Positions 39,401 to 51,804 of a DNA stretch of 64,000 nt are shown here, in pieces. Under the pieces are notes generated by a model, which worked only from the letters and a program-made list of their open reading frames with translations, was not told where the DNA came from and did no database searches. Positions within the stretch are counted from its first letter, which is position 1. Each line of letters starts with the position of its first letter. Where the stretch lies: NCBI GenBank assembly GCA_905250125.1, contig CAJNOL010000657.1:1-64000 (forward strand), written 5' to 3'. The position numbers were made by a program, and so were the translations under genes. The stretch comes from Rotaria sordida. Its lineage: Eukaryota > Rotifera > Eurotatoria > Philodinida > Philodinidae.

Positions 39401-42400
39401 TCTTATATAGTTCGATGCCTCCAAGTCTCTTCTTTTCATCAATGAAAACCACAACTTTCTTTCTTTTTTTCTATCAAAATTTATTCGTTAGTTATAAGAA
39501 ATATTTATTACTTTTCTCAGTTGTGACTATCAACATTATCAAAATATTTTTTACTCGATATCAACAAAGTAAAATAAAAAGCACAAGATCAAAGTATTCA
39601 ATACTCTAAAGAAATGCTAAAGTCTCTCAGACTATTCTATTCTAATAGATCTATACTAAAATCATATCTAGGTGATATTGTCAGATAACCTACCGTGTTT
39701 GTATTGTGTTTCTAAGAATATGTGCATCTGTGTCGGTCATAGGCGTGCAATATAGATAGAATAAAAAGATTTTTTTTTTTTTTTGTCTTTTATCTACAGT
39801 AGTCGTTGTAATATAGAGTGCTGGAGCATGCAAAATGTGCATTTTTTGTTGTGTGTACAGTGCGAAAATAATAATATAAAGAAGTGATACTAATAGAAAT
39901 AAATATTAAAAAAAAAAGTTCTAGAAAAAAAAAACACTACGTTTTTTTTAAATTACAACTGACAACAGTTATAGTAATAATAACGATACGAAGAAGAAAA
40001 TGTCAAAATAGCTACATGCAAAAAGAAGAAGAAAAAAAAAAGAAAAGAAATAATCACGAACGTTTTGATGATTTTGAATGTCCAATTTTGTGAAATAAAT
40101 TATTAATTGCATTTGGTATAGCTTTTGCTTTTGATGGTTTTGATTCTTTAGTGGATGTTGTCGAATGTGATGTACTAGGTACATTTTGAGAAACATTTGA
40201 AGAAGTATCCTTTTGTTCAGATTTCGTATGTGCAGGATCAAAAAATTTTAATGGTGTTTCGTGAGAACGGGCAGAAGCATGAGCAAGTGTACTAGGCGGT
40301 GTAGATAAATCAAAACTAACTGCTGGTTGTGAATGGCGTGTTGTTTTGGCTTGTGATGTAATAGGAGGTGATGATTTTTGTTCAGGTAAATCTTGTTTAG
40401 CATTTTCTTCATTCTCAGAATCCGTTTCTTTTGGTGTCGGAAGATGATAACCAACTGTCATATTATGAGCAGATGAAATACTATCAGTAGATTTTCTATT
40501 ACTATTATGTAACTGTTCTGGACTATCTTTTGATGATATTGAAGTTGTTGCTGCTCCTGTGGCAGCAACAGGTAATTTATGAAAACTTGCTGATGACCTA
40601 CTTTTTGGAAAAATATGTTTTACTTTCATTTCGGGTTCTTTTAATGGTTTTTTTGTTCGTTGACAATAATCAAATGTTTCTTGATCAGCAACAAGCATTT
40701 CTAATCGTCCATCACGTCTAGCTTTTTCAATTTCTTTTTTAACTTTATCATAACCTAAATTTTTGGTTTTACGTTCATTAATTTTTAATAATACATCACG
40801 TGATTGTAAACCAGCACCTTCAGCGGGTGATTGTTGTTCAACACGTAATATAATTGGATATTCATAATCAGGATCTTCACTTAATTCAAAACCAAATGTT
40901 GCTGCATGTGTACCATCAGAATTAGTTGGATGTAAATGACAAAGACGTAATGTATATGATAATTCTTTATTTCGCTGTTCTAAAAAAAAGAAAAGCAGCA
41001 GAAAAAAAAGAAAGAACAGAGATACATGCCAAACTAAATATTGAGCAAAAGCAAATAGGAATTGGTAAGCAATGAAAATAAAACTGAGCTTTAAATCGTA
41101 AAAACAAAAGAATTTATATATATATAGGCAAATACGGACAAGATCAATTTATAAGCCAAGAAACAAAAAAAAAAAAAAGAAAAAAAAAGAAATAAGAAAT
41201 CAAGCAAACTTGCCTTGAACATGCATCGTGAATATTTTTAATATAAAGAATGTTCTTTTTTTTGTTTTCTTTTTATTCAAAAATACATGTTTATGATGAT
41301 TATAGTCTCTTATTTGCGATCACGCCCCGAATCTAAATTCTTCGTAGTAGTGCTGCTGCTGCCGTCGACAGAGGAGGAGGAGATGCCTCGATCTTAAACG
41401 AGAGAGAAAAAAACGAAAAGAAAATTATTTGATTATTTTTGTTTATGGACTACGCATTAATTGCGGCCAAAAAATTTTAAGCCAATTAGTGAAAAATAAT
41501 CGCTTTTGTTAGAGTGAGTAAAATTGCTTTGTCTCATTTTTATGACAATATCCAAAAATGCGCCCACGTTGCAGTTAAGGAGCAAACAACACACACGATA
41601 TCATGCATATTTAAATATATCGACTATCAAATGTTCAACATCAATTAATTCGCGATATTTTAATCCAATTAATAGATTTTGTATATTAACAGCTTGTTTC
41701 AAATAATAATTATGATTTGTATCATTGCAGTTTTTAAAGTAGTAATACAAGGATATAATTTGAATGCACAAATATATACTAATGACCCATTTTTTTGGTT
41801 TTGAAATAATTATCATAACAAAATTGTTCTTTCATCATTTTTTTTTTGCTTTGTTGACAAAGTAAACATAATATTCTTTATTTCAAATGAAATATTACTT
41901 TCATTTTTATCTTTCTGTATGTTTCAACAATATATAAACCATGATTCAACCAATTTTGTAGTAAATAATTAAAAAATGTTCACGTTTTGGAAACATAATA
42001 AAACTGAGACAATGCAATTTTACTCATTTCAAAAGGACATCAATCATTTGTCACTAATTGACTTCAATTTTGATCACAATTACAAAGCTACGTGTTTATG
42101 TGCATTGGTGTGTTTAGATATCAAAGAACAGGCGGCATTTGTTGTCATCAATATTAAGCTTCAAGAATATGTGAAAATGACAATATAGTTTGACTAATCC
42201 CCTATCCATCCACAACGACAGCAGCTTAATAAATAATATACCATTTGAAATAAAGAAAAATAAAAACAGAAAAGAATAGAATTTCAAAAGAAAAAAAATT
42301 GGCCATTGTTGATGAAATGGAGTAAGGGTAAGAAAATTTTCATGCAAAGATATCGGTGAGTATTGTCAAGTGATGTTCAAAAGCTTTAGATGAGGAAAAA

Positions 42401-45400
42401 AAACAAAAACAAAAACTCAACAAATAGAAAAAAAAACTTTCAAAGCATTATTTTATTTTCTTGCTTTCCCTCTCCCTTTGTCTTTTTACATACTTTGATA
42501 TTCTTCAACAGCATTGGCACCTTGTTGACTTGGTTCTCCTCCAATACTACCTTGATTTCCTACATTACCACTATCACTACTACCCATGGAAAATTTTGTT
42601 CGATCTTGATTTTTTATATTATCATCTAATTGAGATGATGGATCTCGAACAACAAGTTCAACAGATCTTTTTTGAAGTGCTTCTTTAATTAATTTAACTG
42701 TATCTTCATAACTTGTTTCAGTTACTAATTTTCCATTAATTGATATAAGCGCATCATTAATATGTAAACCAGCTTTATCAGCTGGAGAATTTTTTTCAAC
42801 TTGACAAATAACATATGGTGGAGAAGTTTTACCACTAAGTGCAAAACCAGCTGTACGATCAGCAGATGGTTGTAAAATACAAACACGAGTACTAGGTGAT
42901 GTTGTCAATTGACTTGTAGATGATATTGGTGGTGCAGGTGCAGCTTGTTTACCAGATGATGAAGAAGATTTACGTGAATCATTTGTTTGATCATATGAAC
43001 GACTAACATTTGATATTGATTGATCACCTAGAAAAAAAGTAAAAGAAAAACAAAAACCATCGATGACATGAATATAAATATTATTAAATCAATAGTCAAT
43101 AAAAATTTATTTGTTATTAAAATAGTGAACATACAAAATGTTAGTAATTCTAATATGTGTGACATGCAAAAACAGTACAATTATTGATTATTTTATTTAA
43201 ACCTTATAAGCAAAAACATATTGCAATATTGATTAAAAGATTAATTAAATTAGTATGCACAATAAAGACACAATTATATACAAATACTAATCTATAAGAT
43301 TAAAAGCCAATCAAGAAATACAATTAAAAAACAAAACAAAAAGACAAGTTAGTTATACAGTGACTACTAAAATTATTCAGCAAAGTTTATTTTCAATATT
43401 TTTCTGCTGGTTGTAAAATATTAGAAAGAATTCGGATGGAGAAAATGGTTTCCAACTAGAAAACCTGTGACAGCTCAGAATTCTAAGAACTGGATCTAAT
43501 GATCAATTTTTTTCTCAAATGTACTTGTTCTTAGTTCTTTGATCGGAAACTGTCATAGATCTATTTCCAACAAGAATATAAAAAAATAAAAATTATTATC
43601 AAATTGGCAAGAATAGAAACTTCAGAACACCAAAAGCCTAGTTTTTTAACATCTAGAACACGTAAATATGATTGTTTTTTTTTAAACTAAATAGAACACT
43701 AGAGTAAACCATCTTCGAGTTCTTTGTGACACTTTTCCGATGAGATATAGCAATTTAATTGAAGATCAAAAAATGGTTTTTCTCTACGAAGTTGAGAAAG
43801 AACCAATTTTAGGAACTTTCGTAACATTGCTGTATCTCAGCTAAAAAACTCGGAGACATCTCATGTTGTCGAAGATGTTTTACTCTATTGCTCTATGTAG
43901 CGTAAACAAATTTATATTTGCATACTCTATGTATTGAAAAACTAGGAGTTTGATTTTCTTGAGTGTTCTTATCTTTGCGAATTTGCTCATTATTTTTTAT
44001 TTCCTTATATTCCGTTTTGGAAACAATTTTCTTTATTCGAATCATTATTTAGATTCTTTCTAATGCTTACAATAGCAGAAAAAAAAATTATGAAAAAAAA
44101 TTTGATACTTATTATAAATAGATGTATATATAATAAAAATTAAACATGCATTATCATGCAAAAAGAAGATGAAAATATGTTAAGATAATAATAATTATTT
44201 TTTTTCATGATATGATTTTCGTTGATATGTGCTTTGCCTACTTTGTATTGTTTCATTATTCGTTTGATCATCTAATATTGGTTTCCAATCGATAGATTTT
44301 TTTTCTTGATAAATTTTATATCGTGATACATCATTTTTTTTCATTAATATTAAATCAATATTTGTATTTGATAATGATAATTTTCTTATAAGTATTTTAA
44401 CATCATCATGTGTTAATAATTCAACATTTTTTTTATCAACAAATAAAATAATATCATCTTCACGTAAACCAGCCTTAAATGCTGGTGAATCTTCTTCAAC
44501 TTGATCAATTAAATGAAGTCCATTTTGATAACGTAATACAAGACCATAACCATTATAAGTTGGATCTTTTTTTAAAATACAATGTTTTACTTTAACAGAA
44601 CCTTTATCATCAGTAAATAAAGTATGAAAATTTTGTGATAAATCATCATTAATTAATTTTGGTGATTCAGATTTTGAATGAGAAAATCTTGTTTCATCAC
44701 TTGATTCACTTGGAATATGTTTCATTGGTGAACGAGAACGAGTAGTTAAATCTAATAATAATAATAAAAAAAAAAACAATAAATAGTATAGAAATCAGAG
44801 TTGGACCAGAGCTGCCACCTCTTCTGCTTTTTGAAGTTCTTTCTGTTTTTTTTTCTGTTGTTTCTGCTTTTTTTATTATTTCAATCAACATTTTTCACCT
44901 GAAGTACCTTCGTTTTCATAATTATTAAAAAACCGTAGCAAAAACTACTGATATTTTTGTGCCATTCTAATTCTTTCTATTTGATACAGATGATTTTTAT
45001 TTTCTACTGACTACAAAAAACTACCAATCTATATATTTGGCTTTAAATCAATTCTTTATCTATGACTTTCTATCGTATTTTAATTACTCATGTAATTCAT
45101 ATACGTTCTTTCGTTTGTTTACTCAATGAACACGAATAATTAATATGAATAGTGAGAGGAAAGGAACAGAAAAAAACAGCTCTAGATGATAATGACAGTT
45201 CGACTAGCGAAGAAGGTATTCACAAAGCAATTATAGTTGCTGAAGTAATAATTATGTTATCAGAAGTTAAATCAGAAAACAGAAATTGAATAGAGTCATC
45301 TTCAATAGAGGATGGTTCAAAGTCATCGAATATTAATAAACTTTAAAAGAATATAAATTTGATCCTTTTTAACTAACATTTATCGTTCGTCATCAATAGT

Positions 45401-48400
45401 TTTCTGAACATTGTTAATAAAAAGCTAATATTAATAATCCTATGAACAATAAGAAACAAAAAAAATTTTAAATGCTATAATTTAATCAACAATTATTTTG
45501 AATTTCTCCTTATCATATACTATAATGGATAGATATTTATTAGGTAAAAAAGATTTGTCAAAAGCTCTCAAATCAGATGAAGAATATTTCTTAAAAAGAA
45601 AACGTGTTTAATGATTCTGCCTATTTGTTAATTAGTTGTATTTTGTGATACCATACAATGCGAGTGATTCGTATACTGAAACTAAAATTTAAAACTAACG
45701 AGTAGCTCGTAAATAAAAGAGAGTCTCAGTATTTTGTTAACATCTTAAGCGTTATCTTATCCCTCACGCTTTATTTTTTTATCGAAAGATTCACCACCTG
45801 ATTCTGCAGAAATTGGTACATTTCACTGCAAAAAAAAAATACTTATCTCTCTTTCAACATCACCATGATTTAAAACAAGCATTACACACAACTTTCAAGG
45901 TCTTCATTTTTTTCCAAAATGTCCAGTTTCTCAATTAATCCTGTTACTTTGGGTATAATTTGTTCGCCACTCAAGAGATAAATTGGTTCATTTCAATCAA
46001 CGTATCAAAGGCAATTTATTTTATTTTTGGATAAAGAATATGGCACGACCAATGATAATAAGACTAATCTAAGGACTGGGTGTTTTCGGAGAGAATTGAA
46101 AAAAATAGAGATTTTGAAAGTTGTGTGTAGTGCTGTTTTTAAATCGTGGTGATGTCGTAAGAGAAAGAAATAAGTATTTTTACAACGAAATACACAATTT
46201 ATGCAGAAGCAAACGGTGAATCTTTTGATAAAAAAACCAGAGCATGAGCACTAAGATAACACTTAAGATGTTAACAAAATATTGAGACCCTCTTTTATTA
46301 CGAGCTACCCATTAGTTTCATATTATAAACATACTTTCTGCTGTCTTTCTGCTTTTCGGACTTTAAAAGGTGGCAGCACTGAGTTGGACACAGGACAGGA
46401 TAAAACTGTAATTTATGTCCTGTCCTGTCCCGCCACACCCGTTAGGACGAAACAGAAAACATTATTCTATGCTTAGTTTTGATAGAAATAATTTGAATAA
46501 AAAAAAAAATTTTTTTTCTATGTAAATTACCTGATTTTTGTCCAACGGATTCATAATCGGGTGGTGGTGAAGCTTTTTTATCTTGTGCAGCTTCTGTTTT
46601 ATTTTGATTAAGTTTAACATTTTCAATTAATTCTAAATATCTAGGATCATTTACAACTGTTAATTGTAAAGGTTTTTTTGTTTGCATCATACGACGAACA
46701 TCTTCATGTATAGAATTTGTTACATCAACACCATTAACTGTTAATATACGATCACCATCACGTAAACCAGCTTTATCAGCCATTGATGATTGTTGTACAT
46801 TACTTATAAAATGTGTTTGAATTTGACTATCACCTTCTGGTATAAATGAATTAAAATCTAATCCTAATGCTTCTTTTAATACAATATGACGAATATCATT
46901 TCCATCATAGTCTTCCGATGCTATACAAAGAAAAAACAAAAATAATAAATAAATTTCAAAATAAAGATTTAGAACATACGTTGATTAGAAAATGGTTTTC
47001 TTTCTGGTTGACGATATGTAGCTTCACGTGTTGGTGAACGACTTGGTGAACTACTTTGTGAACGTGGTGATCTTGTTAAATTTTCATCAGATATTGGATT
47101 TGTTAAACCAACTGATAATGGACCACCAGGTGCATTAACATTTGCTTCACGTGTAGAAACCGGTGTACGTTGAGAACGTACTGTTGATGGACTTGTAGAA
47201 CGATCAGGTACAAAACGAACTTGACTATTATCTGGTGTATCACGTGTTATATCAGTTGTTAATAAAGATGTTGGAATTTGACCTAAAATTAAAAGAAAAA
47301 CAAACAGAATATGTTTATTTTTTTGTTTCTTTATATGAAAAATAATAAATATAAATTTTAACCTCCTTGCTGACGATTAAATGATTCTGATCTTGATGAT
47401 ATTGTTGTTTGATCTTTATCAATTTGTTGAGTTGTTAATGGTGATGATGTTTTTTTTCTTGCTATAACCATATTAATTAAACCAGCGTTAGTTAATAATT
47501 GTCGAATATCTTGTGAAACTTCAGAAAATTCAACTACACGTACATCATTATCTTCTATTTTAATAAGCCAATCATTAATTTTAAGACCAGCTAAATCAGC
47601 TTTTGTTCCTTTAGCAACAGCTGTTATAATATATTGTAATGGATCTTGTTGTTTAGTTAATTTAAGACCAACAGGACTTGTTTCAGTTGGTTGCATTAAT
47701 TGTATATTATGAAATTCATAACCATGTTCTTTTAATTCTGATAAAGGCATTGTAGCTAAACAAAAACAAAAAAACAAAAGAAAATAATAAATATTAAATT
47801 AATTATATTAGTTTAATCAATAGTTATAAAAATAATAATAAAAATAATATTTAAAGAATAATTGAAAGTTATTATATCATTCCTGTTCAATGAGATATAT
47901 AATAAAAAAAAAAAAAGGATGCACGGCAAACATAAGTAGTATTAGTATAGAACCGTATATCACCAATATGAGTATATTTATATATGGCTCACCCAACGCC
48001 ATTTTATCTGATTGTACAGATAGTCTTTCACTTTCAGATGAAGTCGATTCATTGGAATCTCTTTCATCATCATCCTCTTCAGTATCATATTGTTTTTGTT
48101 GTTGATTTGGAAAGTTAGATATTGTTTGATCTTGTTTATTAGTTGAAGATTTAACTTGATCAATTTCATGTTGTACAGATGGATGCCATGATTTTTGTTG
48201 TAGATCACCAATTTCATTTTCATCACCAATAGATTCCTCAGGTGAATAAAATGTCTCTCCAATAGATCGTCTTGGAGTATGAGAATCAGCACCTGATGTT
48301 GTATCTTCACTATCAGAATGTTCTAAACGACGAGCTTGTATAACTGGTCTTCCAGTCACGAAAAATGGTACATTTGATCGATCATCAGCATCCGATATAG

Positions 48401-51400
48401 TTGATGCTAATGATGGTTTATTATTAAGACCTCCTGTACGAATATTTGATTCTATATCTTCATTACCAGATGCAAATTCTGATCCAGTAGATGTTTTTAA
48501 TGAGTCAGAATACTGTGCATCTACTTTGTTATGTGTAGATCCAATAATCTTAGATTGTAGATTTTTGTTCGTAACAGGTTCGGAACTATCTTCTTCACGA
48601 GATCTTTCTGATATATCAGATAATTCATCATCCGTATCATCGTACATAGTCATATGTGTATTGCTCTTCATAGGTTTACTCGGAGTACTCATTGCTTTCG
48701 TAGTGCCTGTATAGTCATATTTATTTATTTATTATTATTTTTTTCTTGAATTTTTAAATAGTTTTCATTCTTTTAAAAATATTCAGAATTTCTTTAAAGA
48801 TTACTTACCTAAACGAAGATCAGATTGAGTTGATGGTGTTGTTTGAGAACTTCCTGAACATATAAAATTAGAATTCAAAAGAAAAAAAAAAAGAAATCCA
48901 TAATTCAACAAACTTTGTTCATAATCAGGTATTGTAGATGATGTTCCAGTAGGTGCAATAGGTACAGCACTTGTAAGATTTTGTACAGTTTGATTTTGTC
49001 GTGATGATGAAGTTATATCATCATGTGTACTTGTTGCTATCCTATCTGGACTTGGTAAACGTTTAGGTGAACTATCTCGTTGTTCAATTGATGATGTTGG
49101 TCGTGATGTACGATATTCATCAGGAGGAAGATTAGTTGGTGAAATACTGCCTGTTTGTTGTGCTGGTGTTTTATTAGTAATACCAACTTGTAAAGGTTTA
49201 AAAGAATCTTCTAATGAACTACCACGTCCTTTTGTATCATCTATATCTATACAGAAAAAAAAAGAAATTTATATTTATTAAATTTTGTATAATTATTTCT
49301 CATGTATTGATTAATATATTTTGAAAGAAGAGAGAGAGAGAGATAGAGAGAAAGCAATACGAAAATGTTATTTATATATTTAAAGGTTATTCTTATGAAA
49401 AATTTCTAAATGTCATGTAAAATGTTATGTAAAAATATTTAAGATTTTATTAAATAACATATTCAAAGAAACATTTATAAGAAATATTTCTTTTGACTAA
49501 CCTGTTCGTTGACCACGTATATTTGAACGAATTGATGAATCACCACTAACTGGTCCTGGTAAATCAGTTGATTTTCCACTTGATACACCCCATGATGATC
49601 GATCAGCTGTAGCTGGACCAACACCTTGTAAAATTTGCCCTTGTTGTTGTTGTTGTTGTTGTTTTGGTAAATATCGATCATCATCTAATGTTGGTGAAGT
49701 TCGACTATATCGTCCATTTGTTGTTGTTGAAACTGTTTCTCTTGGTCGATTAGAAGTTGTTTGCTCATCGAATGATGATTGTCGTTCATTATATTTATTA
49801 TAAAGTTGTTCTAATGCTTGTGCTGCTCCTGTATTTGATGGAATATTTCGTTCAGATATATTTGATGATGGCATAACTTGACCAGTTGTATCATTATATT
49901 TATCTGATATATCTTGTTGAGTATTACTTAATTGTGTATTACTTTGACGTGATTTAAGTAAATAAGTTTTTTTTGCAACAAGAAAATCAAGATTTGTTTG
50001 ATTACGACTTTGTTTAAGTATATTTAAAACATCATCATATGGAATATTAAGAAGTGTTACATCATTAAGTGATATAATACAATCATCTCGTTCAATACCA
50101 GAACGATCAGCTAATGAATCTGGTTCAACTTGTTTAATAATATGACCAAACTCTTTATCTGATTTTAATGATATTCCAATTGTGTCTATACCTGGTCGAA
50201 GTGTCATTGAACACATACGTGGTTCAGCTCTTAAATTATTATTTGTGTCTAAAAACAAAAACAAAAACAAAAACATATTAAATTAATATGTAAAAAATAA
50301 AAATGAATGAAGTTTCATTTCATGCATTGTCATGCGCAAAGAAAGAAATAATACTAGTCAAATAGGATAAGCAGCATCCATAACCAAAAGCATTTTGTTT
50401 GTTTTTTTTTTATTGTCATGCTTTCTCTCATTTCTCCTACCCTCTGACTTAGATGAAGCTTGCCATATACGTCCATATGGCTGTGGTGGTTTTTCTTGAA
50501 CAGCAGGAGAATTTGAAGGAGTACTTGATATTTTAAATGTATTTTTAAGTTTATCAACAAATGATGGAGATTCATCACCACGAGAACCACTATCACTTGA
50601 TTCACTGCTACTTCTACGTTTAGATTCAGTAATATCATGTTCATATTCATGATGTTCATCATCACGATGTCTTGTTGGTAAAAGATTTTTAAGACCTCCA
50701 ATGCCTGACTTAACGAAACCTTTAACACCATCTGTGATACTACTAATTTGGCTTTTATTTTTATTATCACCGGTATAATCTTTAGGACGAATATCTTCTT
50801 GTAAATGTTGTTGTGTTCTTGAAGATAAATTATTTTCTTGTTCGAAGAGAATATCAAAAAAGGATTTGCCGTTTTCAACCGCATGATCTGTAATATGAGT
50901 TATTTTTTTGTTCATATATACAATATTTAGTGAGAAAAAGAAAAGATCGAAAATTTCTTTTTATGTTTGTAAAATAAAGCTTAATGTCATAATCAATAAT
51001 TATTCTATTCGAAAAACAAAAACTAGAAACCTACCTGAATATGGTAAAAATGTATAAACCTCAGGTCCTTCACGTGGTGGTTTATCTTGATATCGTTGAT
51101 TAGACAAATTCATTTGATTTTGATTTAATGATAATGTTGGTCCAAGATGTATTGTATTTTGTGCCACTGTTGGATCATTATTAGAACTTGTTGTACGTAA
51201 TTGATCATATAAAAGTTTTTCTGGACTTACAGTTAATGTTGGTGTTTCCATTCGAACACATGTTCGATAATTTTCATCAATATTTAAATGATGATGTCGA
51301 GCTAAATCTGCACTATGAGGATCAACAACTAAAAATCGAATTTGATCATCTTCAAGTTCACGTTGAATAAATGAAAGTATAACAAAAAAATCATCATTTT

Positions 51401-51804
51401 CAACTGAATGACCATTTACAGCAAGAACAACATCTTCACGTAAAAGACCACCACTTTCAGCTGGACTATTTGGTTCAACATCACCAATACGTAAACCAAG
51501 CCAATGTTGATTACGAGCTAAATGAACACCATAACCTATAAGACAAAAAAAAACAGAAAAAGAAAGAAATTTATTTAAAATTTTCTGTTTTTTTGTTACC
51601 ATCATAATGAGGCCATTTACGTAAAACACATAAACGTGGACGAATATTTGCTATTTGTTCATTATCATATTGAGAATATTGTTGTTGTTGTTGTTGTTGT
51701 TGTTGACGAGATGTTGATGATGCACGGCCTGTTTGTCCACCTGATGTAGTTAATGTTGGTTGACTATGATAAGTAGTCGATTGATTTGTGCCAACTTGCA
51801 TCAT
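36498..51804 (-). CDS. NHERF-type scaffold with nine PDZ domains
   Basis: Cytosolic adaptor of the NHERF/PDZK1 type, which tethers the C-termini of transporters and receptors beneath the plasma membrane. Twenty exons: 51600-51804, 51035-51535, 50441-50887, 49502-50248, 48914-49246, 48809-48853, 47993-48706, 47363-47755, 46980-47282, 46531-46920, 44242-44751, 42494-43027, 40062-40979, 38573-38886, 38405-38494, 37932-38295, 37819-37878, 36974-37103, 36577-36911, 36498-36526. All phases agree and give about 2,453 residues. PDZ domains lie near residues 55-145, 394-480, 1013-1100, 1238-1325, 1417-1505, 1577-1660, 1718-1810, 2084-2175 and 2306-2400. PDZ1 (RPRLCVLRKWPHYDGYGVHL), PDZ7 and PDZ9 (ARLCRIRKF) have the NHERF R-L-C-x-L opening. 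Linkers are Ser/Thr/Gln-rich, with poly-Gln runs and a PPxY motif (PPPDYES, about 1348). The protein ends VSKTGL, a class I PDZ ligand; no ERM-binding tail is visible. Least certain junctions: the exon 11 donor (GTAGGC) and the exon 13 donor (GTTCGT). If the latter fails, the coding region would stop at 40054 and PDZ8-9 would be a separate gene or isoform. Confidence 0.88.
40980..42493. other. Long intron 12 of the PDZ gene with a GC-rich patch
   Basis: Most of this 1.5-kb intron is AT-rich. A short island at about 41,320-41,400 contains GATCACGCCCCGAATC, a GCTGCTGCTGCCGTCGAC stretch and GAGGAGGAGGAG, unlike the surrounding sequence. It could be an internal promoter for a shorter transcript covering PDZ7-9, or simple sequence. 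No coding exon seen. Confidence 0.3.
43620..43970. repeat. Foldback element in intron 11 of the PDZ gene
   Basis: ACTAGAGTAAACCATCTTCGA, GAGATATAGCAAT and ATGGTTTTTCTC on the left (about 43625-43788) are mirrored by GAGAAAGAACC, ATTGCTGTATCTC and TCGAAGATGTTTTACTCTA on the right (about 43793-43965). The loop is under ten bases, so the arms could form a long imperfect hairpin in the pre-mRNA. Confidence 0.75.
45690..46320. repeat. Foldback element in intron 10 of the PDZ gene
   Basis: The left arm (about 45692-45935) has AGTAGCTCGTAAATAAAAGAG, TATTTTGTTAACATCTTAAG and ACACACAACTTTCAA. The right arm (about 46075-46318) has TTGAAAGTTGTGTGT, CTTAAGATGTTAACAAAATA and CTCTTTTATTACGAGCTAC. Arms are about 230 bp with moderate divergence and about 140 bp between them. 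It explains why this intron (44752-46530) is the longest of the gene. Confidence 0.85.
46389..46440. repeat. Small palindrome AGGACAGGA / TCCTGTCCT
   Basis: CACAGGACAGGATA at about 46391-46404 faces TATGTCCTGTCCTGTCC at about 46417-46433, giving a hairpin with an 11-base stem. It lies 70 bases outside the intron 10 foldback element. Confidence 0.6.

Noticed and set aside
40248-50884. Many overlapping frames such as 50354-50884 and 47978-48310 on the minus strand
   Set aside because: Shadow frames of the PDZ gene exons; the chosen frame alone yields PDZ domains and consistent splice phases.
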